Below are positions 56,028 to 64,000 of a stretch of DNA of 64,000 nt, in pieces. The notes under the pieces are model-generated. The model did no database searches. It was not told the origin of the DNA and saw only the letters and a list, made by a program, of their open reading frames with translations. Every line of letters begins with the position of its first letter. Positions within the stretch are counted from its first letter, which is position 1. The stretch is from positions 1 through 64,000 of the forward strand of contig CAMWYX010000008.1 of assembly GCA_947178575.1 (NCBI GenBank). Direction: 5' to 3'. Source of the stretch: an uncultured Ruminococcus sp. (lineage in GTDB: Bacteria > Bacillota > Clostridia > Oscillospirales > Ruminococcaceae). The position numbers and the translations under genes are program-made.

Positions 56028-57379
56028 TGGACAAAACCGGCTACTCATTCACTCCGTATGAAATGCCCCACAACATAGAAGCAGAACAATCCGTTTTAGG
56101 CTCGGTACTTGCTGACCCTTCGGTTATTCCGACAGTTATAGAAAAAATCAAGCCCGATTACTTCTACAGCGAAAATCATCGTAAATTATTTTCAATAATA
56201 TACAGAATGTTTACAGGCGGTCTTCCGGTTGATATTGTCACCGTTCTTAACGAAGCCATAAAGGAACACGTTTTTGAAAGCGACGGCGAGGGCAGACGAT
56301 ATATTATGGAAATCGCCAACACGCTCCCGACAACAGCCAATATCGAAAGCTACTGCAAAATTGTTGCCGATAAGTATTTCATACGCAGTCTCGGATATGC
56401 TGCACGTTCGATTATCGAAGATATTCAGAGCGGAGAACAGAATGCTCAGATTCTTCTTGATTCGGCGGAACAAAAAATATATGACATACGGCAGGGTAAA
56501 AATATTACCGGTCTCTCACCTATTTCAGATGCGGTGCTTGAAGCATACGACAGGCTCGGAAAAATAACCGGCGAGTACAGAGAACAATATATCAGCGCAC
56601 GTACAGGATTCACGTATCTTGATGTCATTACTTCCGGTCTGAACAAGTCCGACCTGATAATCATTGCCGCACGTCCGGCTATGGGAAAGACATCATTTGC
56701 AATGAATATCGCCACAAATGTGGCACGTCATACTGATAAGGAAGTCGTTGTTTTCAATCTCGAAATGTCAAAGGAACAGCTTGCCACACGTCTGCTTTCA
56801 ACCGAGTCCCTTGTGGATTCCTCAAAGCTCCGGAGCGGAAGAATACAGACAGATGAATGGGTTCGGCTTGCCACAAGTGCAGCTTATCTCAGCACGCTTT
56901 CCATGCTGATTGACGATACCGGAAGCATAACAGTCCCGCAGATTAAAGCAAAGCTCAGACGGGTCAATAATCTCGGACTCGTTGTTATTGATTATCTTCA
57001 GCTTATGGGTTCGACATCACGTTCCGAAAATCGTGTTACCGTCATTTCGGAAATAACAAGACAACTCAAGCTGATGGCAAAGGAACTTAATGTTCCGGTT
57101 ATACTCCTTTCACAGCTTTCACGTGCCGTTGAGGGAAGAAACGACAAGCGTCCTATGATGTCGGATTTGCGTGAATCCGGCTCTATAGAACAGGACGCAG
57201 ATATTGTCATGTTCCTTTATCGTGATGCCTATTACAATCCGGACAGCACAAAACAGAATATTTCTGAGTGCATCGTAGCTAAAAACCGTCACGGCGAAAC
57301 CGGTACTGTTGAACTTGTATGGAACGGTCAGTTCACACGTTTTTCAAATCCTGAATACAATACTCCTCCGGAGACATAA
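56027..57379 (+). CDS. dnaB: Replicative DNA helicase
   Basis: 450 aa. Unwinds DNA at the fork. The N-terminal domain begins PHNIEAEQSVLGSVL; the RecA-like ATPase has Walker A ARPAMGKTSFAMNIA, Walker B LVVIDYLQLM, and the motif LRESGSIEQDADIVMFLYR. Translationally coupled to rplI by a TAATG overlap. No intein is present. Confidence 0.98.
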   Translation: MDKTGYSFTPYEMPHNIEAEQSVLGSVLADPSVIPTVIEKIKPDYFYSENHRKLFSIIYRMFTGGLPVDIVTVLNEAIKEHVFESDGEGRRYIMEIANTLPTTANIESYCKIVADKYFIRSLGYAARSIIEDIQSGEQNAQILLDSAEQKIYDIRQGKNITGLSPISDAVLEAYDRLGKITGEYREQYISARTGFTYLDVITSGLNKSDLIIIAARPAMGKTSFAMNIATNVARHTDKEVVVFNLEMSKEQLATRLLSTESLVDSSKLRSGRIQTDEWVRLATSAAYLSTLSMLIDDTGSITVPQIKAKLRRVNNLGLVVIDYLQLMGSTSRSENRVTVISEITRQLKLMAKELNVPVILLSQLSRAVEGRNDKRPMMSDLRESGSIEQDADIVMFLYRDAYYNPDSTKQNISECIVAKNRHGETGTVELVWNGQFTRFSNPEYNTPPET

Positions 57380-57380
57380 T

Positions 57381-58736
57381 ATGATTGAAAAAATACACGC
57401 ATTTATAGAGAAATATGATATGATAAATTCCGGCGATACTGTGATATGCGGTCTTTCGGGAGGTGCAGACAGCGTATGTCTGCTCCTTTCACTTCTCCGG
57501 CTTTCGGAAGATATGGGATTTTCCGTCGAAGCCGTTCATGTCAATCACTGTCTGCGTGGTGAGGAAAGCGACCGTGACGAAAATTTCTGCCGTCAACTCT
57601 GTCTCATGCTGAATGTTCTGTTTACCGCCGTTTCGTGCGATGTCGGAAGCCATGCGGAATCAGAATCAATTTCGCTCGAACAGGCTGCCCGTGATATGCG
57701 CTATCAGGCACTTCAAAGAATCGCAGACGGAAAAAAAATAGCCACAGCACATAATGCCGATGACAATATCGAAACTATCCTGCTTAATCTTGTACGTGGT
57801 TCGGGAATAAAAGGACTTTCCGGAATACCGCCGGTACGGGGAAATATTATCCGTCCTCTGCTTACAATATCACGTAATGAAATAGAAGAATATCTTAGTT
57901 CTGAAAATCAGGATTACGTCACCGACAGCACAAATCTTACCGATGACTATACACGCAATAAAATCCGCCATAATGTTATACCGGTTCTTAAGACAATAAA
58001 CAGTTCGCTTGCAGATACAACAGCCCGCACCGCTGAAGTTCTGAGAAGCGAAAATGATTTTATTGAATCGGAAACCAATTCCGCATATAAAAAGTGCCTC
58101 CGTGGAAATTCACTTCACGGTATTGCGAAGTTTCCGGAAGTCATACGCAGACGATGTATTGCAAGACTTCTCGGAAAAAATATATCTTACAAACGCCTTG
58201 CCGAATGCGATAATATCGCTGTAAACGGCGGAAAACTGAATATATCCGGCGATTTGTACTTCATTTCCGACGGCGTTTCTGCCGAACTCCGCCATATCAG
58301 CAGACCGGAAAACTCCGGAATAACAGAAAAGCCTCTCACACTGGGAATAAATTCTATTTTTACGGGAATAAATCTTGTGTGTGAAATTATAGTTTGTGAT
58401 AATTCAATGAAAATTGACTTTGTTAATAAAAATTTAACAGATTTTCTCATGGACTATGATAAAATAATAGGAAAGACTATCGTCAGAAACAGAAAATACG
58501 GCGATAAAATTCAGCTCAGAGGAAGAAATTTCACGTCCTCTGTAAAAAAACTAATCAATGAAACCGTTCCCGTTTCCCTCAGAAATACACTTCATTTCAT
58601 TGAAGATGAAAAAGGAACTGTATTTGCGGAAAATATCGGCATCGCTCAACGTGTAGCTCCGGATAAAAATACCGTTCGCCTGCTGAAAATAACTGTCGAG
58701 AGAGAAACAATGGAAAGACAGGAGGGTATATTTTGA
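57381..58736 (+). CDS. tilS: tRNA(Ile)-lysidine synthetase
   Basis: 451 aa. Modifies C34 of tRNA-Ile(CAU) to lysidine, allowing AUA decoding. ATG at 57381 lies 1 nt after the dnaB stop. The PP-loop is [12 protein letters not shown], followed by [35 protein letters not shown] and [16 protein letters not shown]; the C-terminal tRNA-binding domains follow ([12 protein letters not shown]). The stop overlaps the ftsH start. Confidence 0.95.
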   Translation: MIEKIHAFIEKYDMINSGDTVICGLSGGADSVCLLLSLLRLSEDMGFSVEAVHVNHCLRGEESDRDENFCRQLCLMLNVLFTAVSCDVGSHAESESISLEQAARDMRYQALQRIADGKKIATAHNADDNIETILLNLVRGSGIKGLSGIPPVRGNIIRPLLTISRNEIEEYLSSENQDYVTDSTNLTDDYTRNKIRHNVIPVLKTINSSLADTTARTAEVLRSENDFIESETNSAYKKCLRGNSLHGIAKFPEVIRRRCIARLLGKNISYKRLAECDNIAVNGGKLNISGDLYFISDGVSAELRHISRPENSGITEKPLTLGINSIFTGINLVCEIIVCDNSMKIDFVNKNLTDFLMDYDKIIGKTIVRNRKYGDKIQLRGRNFTSSVKKLINETVPVSLRNTLHFIEDEKGTVFAENIGIAQRVAPDKNTVRLLKITVERETMERQEGIF

Positions 58737-60592
58737 CACCTAAAAAAAGCAGAGGTATATTTACTTATTTTATAATAGTTTTAATCTCTATTTTCTGCAT
58801 CTATTTCGTCATATCAAAACTTTCCGAACCGTCCGACAAAGCCGATTATACAGAAATAATCACCTACTTTGACGACTACAGAGTATCATACTATGAACTC
58901 GACCTCGGCTCGGGAGAACTGACCTATCAGCTCCGTGGCGAGGAAATCAGACACCGCTATAATGTCCCGAATGTGAATATATTCCTCAGCGATACCGAAA
59001 ATTACCGCAAGGAATACAACAAAAAACACCCCAAAGACCCACTCGTCCAGAACTATATCAAAATAACCGACCGTTCATGGCTTCTTACGGTGATTCCGGT
59101 AGTTCTTACGCTTGCACTTGCCATATTCATATTCTATTTTATGATGAGACAGAGCAGCGGAGGCGGAAAATATAATTCTTTCGGCAAAGCCAATCTCCGG
59201 AATCAGGCTGATGCCAGAAAAGCTACGTTCGCCGATGTAGCCGGTGCTGACGAGGAAAAACAAGAACTTCAGGAAATAGTCGACTTCCTGAAATTCCCCA
59301 AAAAATATGACAACATAGGTGCAAAGATTCCAAAGGGCGTACTTCTTCTCGGCCCTCCCGGAACAGGAAAAACTCTTCTCGCACGTGCCGTTGCCGGTGA
59401 GGCAGGCTGTCCGTTCTTCCCGATTTCCGGCTCGGATTTCGTGGAAATGTTCGTCGGCGTGGGTGCTTCCCGTGTGCGTGACCTCTTTGAACAGGCTAAA
59501 AAACACGCTCCTGCCATAATCTTCATAGATGAAATAGATGCCGTAGGTCGTCACCGTGGCGCAGGTCTCGGAGGCGGTCACGATGAACGTGAACAGACAC
59601 TCAACCAGCTCCTCGTGGAAATGGACGGATTCACCGGAAATGAAAGCGTTATCGTTATTGCAGCAACCAACAGACGTGATATTCTTGACCCTGCTCTCCT
59701 CCGCCCCGGACGTTTCGACAGACAGATTGTTGTCGGCTATCCCGATGTAAAAGGTCGTGAGGAAATCCTCAGAGTTCACGCAAAAAACAAGCCTCTTGCT
59801 CCGGACGTTGATTTGAAAATAATCGCCAAAACAACTCAGGGATTCACCGGTGCAGACCTTGAGAATCTTCTGAATGAGGCGGCTCTCCTCGCCGCAAGAG
59901 AAAACAGGCTCGCCGTAACTGAAAAGGATATCGAAGATGCCACAATGAAGGTAATCGCAGGTCCGGAGAAAAAATCACGCATAGTAACGGAACGGGATAA
60001 GAAAATCACCGCCTATCACGAAGCAGGTCACGCAATTGCAGCTTATAATCTTCCTACTCAGGATAAAGTACACCAGATAACAATAATCCAGCGTGGAATG
60101 GCTGCCGGTCTTACCGTTACCCGTCCCGAAACTGACGATATGCACGTATCACGTAACCAGATGCGTGAAAGTATTGTAATGCTCCTCGGCGGTCGTGTTG
60201 CCGAAGAACTCTTCCTCGACGATATTTGCACAGGTGCATCAAATGATATTGAACGTGCCACAAATACCGCAAGAAATATGGTTACCAAATACGGATTCTC
60301 CGGTAAACTCGGAACTGTCGTATACGGCTCGGATAATGACGAGGTTTTCCTCGGAAAAGATTACGGTCATACACGTAATTACAGCGAAGCAGTAGCGGCA
60401 CAGATTGACGAGGAAGTCCGCAGTATTATCGAAAAAGCATACGAAGAATGCGTTTCCATACTCAGAGCAAATGCCGATAAAATGCACACCCTCGCCGCTT
60501 ATCTTCTTGAACACGAAAAAATCGACGGCGACGGATTTGAAAATCTCATGAAAGGAGATTTCCGCCCGAAACCGGCAGATTTAATAATCTGA
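58733..60592 (+). CDS. ftsH: ATP-dependent zinc metalloprotease FtsH
   Basis: 619 aa. Membrane AAA+ protease. Two membrane helices (about 9-28 and 116-137) bracket a small periplasmic-side domain. Walker A GPPGTGKT is at 207-214, Walker [16 protein letters not shown], second region of homology [13 protein letters not shown], zinc site HEAGH at 429-433. The start is TTG at 58733, 8 nt after GGAGG, overlapping the tilS TGA. The hpt gene often found between tilS and ftsH is absent. Confidence 0.97.
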   Translation: MTPKKSRGIFTYFIIVLISIFCIYFVISKLSEPSDKADYTEIITYFDDYRVSYYELDLGSGELTYQLRGEEIRHRYNVPNVNIFLSDTENYRKEYNKKHPKDPLVQNYIKITDRSWLLTVIPVVLTLALAIFIFYFMMRQSSGGGKYNSFGKANLRNQADARKATFADVAGADEEKQELQEIVDFLKFPKKYDNIGAKIPKGVLLLGPPGTGKTLLARAVAGEAGCPFFPISGSDFVEMFVGVGASRVRDLFEQAKKHAPAIIFIDEIDAVGRHRGAGLGGGHDEREQTLNQLLVEMDGFTGNESVIVIAATNRRDILDPALLRPGRFDRQIVVGYPDVKGREEILRVHAKNKPLAPDVDLKIIAKTTQGFTGADLENLLNEAALLAARENRLAVTEKDIEDATMKVIAGPEKKSRIVTERDKKITAYHEAGHAIAAYNLPTQDKVHQITIIQRGMAAGLTVTRPETDDMHVSRNQMRESIVMLLGGRVAEELFLDDICTGASNDIERATNTARNMVTKYGFSGKLGTVVYGSDNDEVFLGKDYGHTRNYSEAVAAQIDEEVRSIIEKAYEECVSILRANADKMHTLAAYLLEHEKIDGDGFENLMKGDFRPKPADLII

Positions 60593-60598
60593 CTATCA

Positions 60599-60625
60599 CC
60601 CTCCGGAACAAAAATCCGGAGGGAT
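60599..60625 (+). terminator. Terminator after ftsH
   Basis: CCCTCCGGA and TCCGGAGGG form a 9-bp stem with a short A-rich loop, followed by ATTATTTATTTC. The T tract is imperfect. Confidence 0.75.
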
Positions 60626-60654
60626 TATTTATTTCAGAAATAATTGTTTTGTTA

Positions 60655-60683
60655 TTGACTTATTAAAAAAATTGTGGTAGAAT
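60655..60683 (+). promoter_or_regulatory. Promoter of the PH-domain/FkbM pair
   Basis: TTGACT (60655-60660), 17-bp spacer and TAGAAT (60678-60683). Because the start site would fall near 60690, it argues against the upstream start codon at 60674. Confidence 0.75.
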
Positions 60684-60727
60684 ATTATATGTACAGATTT
60701 ACTGATATTCAGAGATTGGAGCATACA

Positions 60728-61114
60728 ATGTCAAAAAATGATATAGATTATGTGTGGACAGATAAAAAACGTACTCTTTTCGGACTTCCGCTATCCTTTA
60801 CCCGTTATTATATCACCGAAACCAAACTGATTACCCGAACCGGATTTTTAAATATTTCCGAGGACGAAATAGAACTCTATAAAATCATGGATAAAAAAAT
60901 AAATTATCCTTTAGGTCAGCGTATCGTCGGCTGTGGTACTATAATAATCTACAGCAAGGATATAGATACCCCTACAAAAGAAATCAAAAGCATTAAAAAC
61001 GTCCGCAAAGTATCTGATACTATTGATAAATATATAAACCAGATGCGTGACAGATACGGAATACGTGGACGTGATATGGTCGGCTCGGTTTCGTGCGACC
61101 ATGATATATTATAA
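60728..61114 (+). CDS. Small PH-domain protein (bPH2-like)
   Basis: 128 aa. I chose ATG at 60728, with GGAG 7 nt upstream and the promoter just ahead. The whole protein is one PH-like domain (KKRTLFGLPLSFTRYYITET, LITRTGFLNISEDEIELYKI, then a C-terminal helix VSDTIDKYINQMRDRYG). There is no membrane helix, unlike the YdbS/YdbT pair. Role unknown, possibly oligomerisation or membrane-proximal signalling. Confidence 0.75.
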   Translation: MSKNDIDYVWTDKKRTLFGLPLSFTRYYITETKLITRTGFLNISEDEIELYKIMDKKINYPLGQRIVGCGTIIIYSKDIDTPTKEIKSIKNVRKVSDTIDKYINQMRDRYGIRGRDMVGSVSCDHDIL

Positions 61115-61138
61115 TTTATTCGGAGTGTTGAAATAAAA

Positions 61139-62203
61139 ATGATTTCCTTTATAAAAGAAAAAAAATCAACGTGGGACAAACTCAAGGAAGAAACACGTCC
61201 CATTTTTATATATGGAATGGGCGACGGTGCATTGAAAATTATGTCTGTTTTCCGCCGTGAAAATATCACCCTTTCCGGAATCTTCGCAAGCGATGAGTTC
61301 GTGCGTGGTCATTCTTTCGAAGGATATAAAGTTCATAAACTCTCGGAAGTCGAGGAAATGGTCGATGATTTCGTGGTTGTTCTCGCTTTCGCCGCCGGCT
61401 ATCAGGAAATAGTCGATAAGGTTCACGAAATAGCAAATAAACATACACTTTATGTTCCCGATGTTCCCGTTGTCGGAGCAGGTATTTTCAATTACGATTA
61501 CTGCCTTAAACACGCCGAGGAACTCCAGAAAGTCTATGATATGCTCGCCGACGACTATTCACGCAAGGTCTACGCAAATATAATCAACTTCAAGATAAGC
61601 GGTGATATAAGCTATCTCGACAGTGTAACCACTCCGAAATCAGAAATTTATAAGAGTATCATTAAGCCGTCATCATCAGAAGTATATGTCGACCTCGGTG
61701 CATATAACGGCGATACAATAAGAGAAATCCTCGAATTTACACGTGGAAGATATACCGGTATATACGCCGTTGAGCCGGACAGGAAAAATTTTAAAAAACT
61801 CTCCAATTTCGTTGACGGAATGAAATTCGTATATCCACATAACGTCGCCGCATGGTGCGTTGATACTGAACTTCCGTTTGCATCAAAGGCAGGCAGACAA
61901 TCGGCTATTTCGGCAAGTTCGGAGCATAAAATAGAAGCACGTACTGTTGACAGTATTCTCGGACGAAAACCGGCTTCAATCATAAAAATGGACGTTGAGG
62001 GATTCGAGCGTGAAGCCATATGGGGTGCGGCAAATACAATAGCACGCTATTCCCCTAAGCTAATGATTGCAATGTATCACAGAAACGAAGATATTTTTGA
62101 ACTCCCCCTCCTCGTGAAAATGCTCAATCCGAGCTATAAGCTCTATATCCGGCATCAGCTTTATATTCCGGCTTGGGAAACAAATCTTTACGCAACATTA
62201 TAA
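61139..62203 (+). CDS. FkbM family methyltransferase
   Basis: 354 aa. The N-terminal third resembles the nucleotide-sugar or FAD-like sensor domains seen in clostridial FkbM proteins (PIFIYGMGDGALKIMSVFRR, FAAGYQEIVDKVHEI). The C-terminal two thirds are a SAM-dependent methyltransferase: VYVDLGAYNGDTIREILEF with AVEPDRKNFKKL, then SIIKMDVEGFEREAIWGA. Members O-methylate sugars or other surface metabolites. Followed by a strong terminator. Confidence 0.85.
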   Translation: MISFIKEKKSTWDKLKEETRPIFIYGMGDGALKIMSVFRRENITLSGIFASDEFVRGHSFEGYKVHKLSEVEEMVDDFVVVLAFAAGYQEIVDKVHEIANKHTLYVPDVPVVGAGIFNYDYCLKHAEELQKVYDMLADDYSRKVYANIINFKISGDISYLDSVTTPKSEIYKSIIKPSSSEVYVDLGAYNGDTIREILEFTRGRYTGIYAVEPDRKNFKKLSNFVDGMKFVYPHNVAAWCVDTELPFASKAGRQSAISASSEHKIEARTVDSILGRKPASIIKMDVEGFEREAIWGAANTIARYSPKLMIAMYHRNEDIFELPLLVKMLNPSYKLYIRHQLYIPAWETNLYATL

Positions 62204-62210
62204 ATAATAT

Positions 62211-62252
62211 AATCCCGAAAGCGATTTAAAAAAACTGCTTTCGGGATTTTTT
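62211..62252 (+). terminator. Terminator after the FkbM gene
   Basis: AATCCCGAAAGC pairs with GCTTTCGGGATT around an A-rich loop and is followed by TTTT. A-rich sequence on the left lets it also serve the convergent ABC operon. Confidence 0.9.
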
Positions 62253-62267
62253 CAGATTCTCTTTATT

Positions 62268-62897
62268 TTATAAATCTCTTTTTTCGTATATCTTTACAGA
62301 TAGAAGCCATGAAAGAATAAAAAATATCACTACAGAAGCTAAAATAATAAACATGGCAATTTCTGCATTATTTATGATAATATCCATATTCATAAATGGG
62401 AGTTTCATGAAAAACGTCGAAGTACCGCCTACTATTCCGCCTGCTACCATAATAAACATTCTCGCTTTCTCGGAACTGAATCTGTAATAAAGCGGAAGCG
62501 TCAGAACCGGATATATAACTCCGCCGACTACCGATAAAAACATCAGCAGAACCAATTCGTCAGCTGAAAAATCTATTATTTTCAGACAAACCGAAATCAT
62601 ATAACAGCATAAAACAAGTACATCAGAAATAATATCGAATAACAGAACCGCCAGATATTTTGATGAAACTATCGTTTTCCGTCCGTACGGAAGTGTCAAT
62701 GAATATTGTCTCCATTTGCTTACGTCGTCGAAACTCAGGAAACTGATTGACCATATAGATATAAAAATCGATATCATGAGCATCATGTTAGGCTCACCGC
62801 CGAAAATTCCCATACAGCCGAATGTAGCAATAAATATTGTAATTGAAATCCATGTCTTGCGAATCATAAACAATTCTTTTAATAATAATCCTTTCAT
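62268..62897 (-). CDS. ABC-2 type transporter permease
   Basis: 209 aa with six predicted membrane helices. The start KGLLLKELFMIRKTW and the segment DDVSKWRQYSLTLPYGRKTI, a cytoplasmic loop just after helix 2, are typical of small ABC-2 permeases encoded with GntR/YtrA regulators. It pairs with the ATPase encoded immediately upstream (4-nt overlap). The substrate is unknown; antimicrobial peptide export is common in this class. Confidence 0.85.
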   Translation of the reverse strand: MKGLLLKELFMIRKTWISITIFIATFGCMGIFGGEPNMMLMISIFISIWSISFLSFDDVSKWRQYSLTLPYGRKTIVSSKYLAVLLFDIISDVLVLCCYMISVCLKIIDFSADELVLLMFLSVVGGVIYPVLTLPLYYRFSSEKARMFIMVAGGIVGGTSTFFMKLPFMNMDIIINNAEIAMFIILASVVIFFILSWLLSVKIYEKRDL

Positions 62898-63730
62898 CGA
62901 TTCTCCTCCTTAACCATGAATATAAACAACTCCTCTATTGTTATCGGCTTGACCTCAAACGTATGCGGAACTTTTTCCCTGTCTATGATTGCCTCAACGC
63001 CCCACTTTGTCGATTTCACGCCGATTACTGCGGATTTGTCAAGTTCTTTCAGGATTTCCGGCGTTGTGCTGATAAATCCGTACTGTTCAAGAAGTCTGTC
63101 CTTTTCCTCGCAGAGCATAAGATGTCCGTTGTGCAGAAAAGCAATGTAATCACAGAGCTTTTCCAAATCGCTCACAATATGCGATGAAATCAGTATCGAA
63201 TGTGATTCATCACGGGTGAAATCGTTTAATATATCAACTATTTCATCACGGACAACAGGGTCAAGTCCGCTCGTTGGCTCGTCAAGAATCAGCAGTTTAG
63301 CATCGTGAGACAATGCAATAGCGATTCCCGTTTTCATTTTCATTCCCTTTGAAAATGACTTGAATGCTTTCTTTTCCGGAAGATTGAATTTTTTGATATA
63401 ATCCGTAAATACATCGTCCTGCCAGTTGGAAAAGCTGTTCCGCATTACTGCACGAATTTCTTTTATATTAAATTCGTTCGGAAGACCGATTTCATCAAGC
63501 ACAACGCCGATATTCTGTTTTATATCTGCCGATGCTTTTTTTCCGAATATTTCGATGTTTCCGCTGTCGGGACTGATTATTCCGAGAATCGATTTTATAA
63601 CCGTGCTTTTACCTGCTCCGTTTTCTCCGATAAGTCCCATAATACAGCCGTTAGGGAGCGTCAGAGAAAGATTTTCAAGAGAAAAATCCTTGTATTTTTT
63701 TGTGAGATTTTTGATTTCAACAGCATTCAT
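62894..63730 (-). CDS. ABC transporter ATP-binding protein
   Basis: 278 aa. Walker A GENGAGKST (35-43), signature FSKGMKMKTGIA, Walker B LLILDEPTSGLDP and switch His in ISSHIVSDLEKL. The C-terminal tail of about 70 residues is typical of ABC-2 exporter ATPases. Overlaps both the permease and the GntR gene by 4 nt. Confidence 0.94.
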   Translation of the reverse strand: MNAVEIKNLTKKYKDFSLENLSLTLPNGCIMGLIGENGAGKSTVIKSILGIISPDSGNIEIFGKKASADIKQNIGVVLDEIGLPNEFNIKEIRAVMRNSFSNWQDDVFTDYIKKFNLPEKKAFKSFSKGMKMKTGIAIALSHDAKLLILDEPTSGLDPVVRDEIVDILNDFTRDESHSILISSHIVSDLEKLCDYIAFLHNGHLMLCEEKDRLLEQYGFISTTPEILKELDKSAVIGVKSTKWGVEAIIDREKVPHTFEVKPITIEELFIFMVKEENR

Positions 63731-64000
63731 ATAATATTCTCCTCGTCAAGATATTTAATCATTGCAATTATATCGTCAGTAGTCATGTTGCAGGAAGCGG
63801 AAAGCTTTTTTATTTCAATAATGTGCTCCTCGATTTTTCTGAGATTCTGTTCACGGAGCATTTCCGTATTTTTCGGGGCTACAAAACAGCCTTTTGCCTG
63901 AACCGTATATATAAATCCCTCTCTTTCAAGTTCGTCATATGCCCTTTTGGTAGTGATGACGCTTATTCTCAAATCCTTGGCAAGATTTCTGATTGACGGC
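63727..64000 (-). CDS. GntR family regulator, YtrA type (partial, runs off right edge)
   Basis: The minus-strand frame is open to the window edge and encodes the C-terminal 90 residues: end of a winged helix-turn-helix (PSIRNLAKDLRISVITTKRA, YDELEREGFIYTVQAKGCFV) and a short C-terminal helical dimerisation tail (about 45 residues). The short effector region marks the YtrA subfamily, whose members repress the ABC operon they lead. The true start lies beyond 64000. Confidence 0.88.
   Translation of the reverse strand, partial: PSIRNLAKDLRISVITTKRAYDELEREGFIYTVQAKGCFVAPKNTEMLREQNLRKIEEHIIEIKKLSASCNMTTDDIIAMIKYLDEENII

Overview
The window reads as chromosome of a fibre- or mucin-degrading Ruminococcus-like clostridium (Bacillota). 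The evidence is dockerin modules, long Thr-rich linkers in secreted proteins, a type III glutamine synthetase (GlnN), an AmtB-PII fusion, near-consensus TTGACA/17 bp/TATAAT promoters and strong Shine-Dalgarno sites. The species cannot be fixed from sequence alone. I see no tRNA, rRNA or CRISPR array.

Layout. 1-794 (-): 5' part of a secreted protein with a Thr-rich tail, cut by the window edge. 990-1420 (-): an IS200/IS605 relic keeping a tnpB 3' tail and both hairpin ends. 1533-7565 (-): a ~2010-aa secreted M60-type metallopeptidase with FN3-like, F5/8C-like and an unusual split dockerin module. 7911-18899 (-): a nitrogen operon, gltB-gltD-glutamine-synthetase-like-ANTAR regulator-purF-asnB. 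Divergent from it, 19467-25025 (+): amtB-PII fusion, pyrG, glnN. Both divergent transcripts start with a short hairpin bearing an A1/G4 hexaloop whose 3' half is also the 5' arm of an intrinsic terminator. That is the architecture of an ANTAR antitermination target, and an ANTAR protein is encoded within the left operon. 25140-26560: IS605-type end remnants bracketing an orphan hsdS. 26725-28688 (+): ArsB/NhaD-type permease and cytidylate-kinase-like protein. 28745-30811 (-): DUF2079-type membrane protein. 30890-33775: a ~1.45-kb tandem duplication giving two paralogous lipoprotein genes and a chimeric remnant of the HD-domain gene whose intact copy follows at 33685. 34223-35943 (+): O-acetylhomoserine sulfhydrylase and a small membrane protein. 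36119-39977 (-): fhs-tsaE-tsaB-rpiB-upp. 40323-43338 (+): MATE transporter, MTA/SAH nucleosidase, dockerin protein. 43335-48151 (-): polytopic membrane protein, 7TM histidine kinase and NarL-type regulator. 48274-50151 (-): two bacterial PH-domain membrane proteins. 50250-51500 (+): AGCS symporter. 51705-60592 (+): housekeeping run rnj-gdpP-rplI-dnaB-tilS-ftsH. 60728-62203 (+): PH-domain protein and FkbM methyltransferase. 62268-64000 (-): YtrA-type GntR regulator with an ABC transporter.

The most interesting part is 7.9-25.0 kb. Nearly every gene there makes or consumes glutamine or ammonium (glutamate synthase, PurF, AsnB, CTP synthase, GlnN, AmtB-PII). The regulator's receiver domain lacks its phosphoacceptor Asp and the N-terminal acidic residues. 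The adjacent GSI-like protein lacks residues that line the GS active site. This suggests, but does not prove, that a non-catalytic glutamine synthetase fold gates a non-phosphorylatable ANTAR antiterminator.
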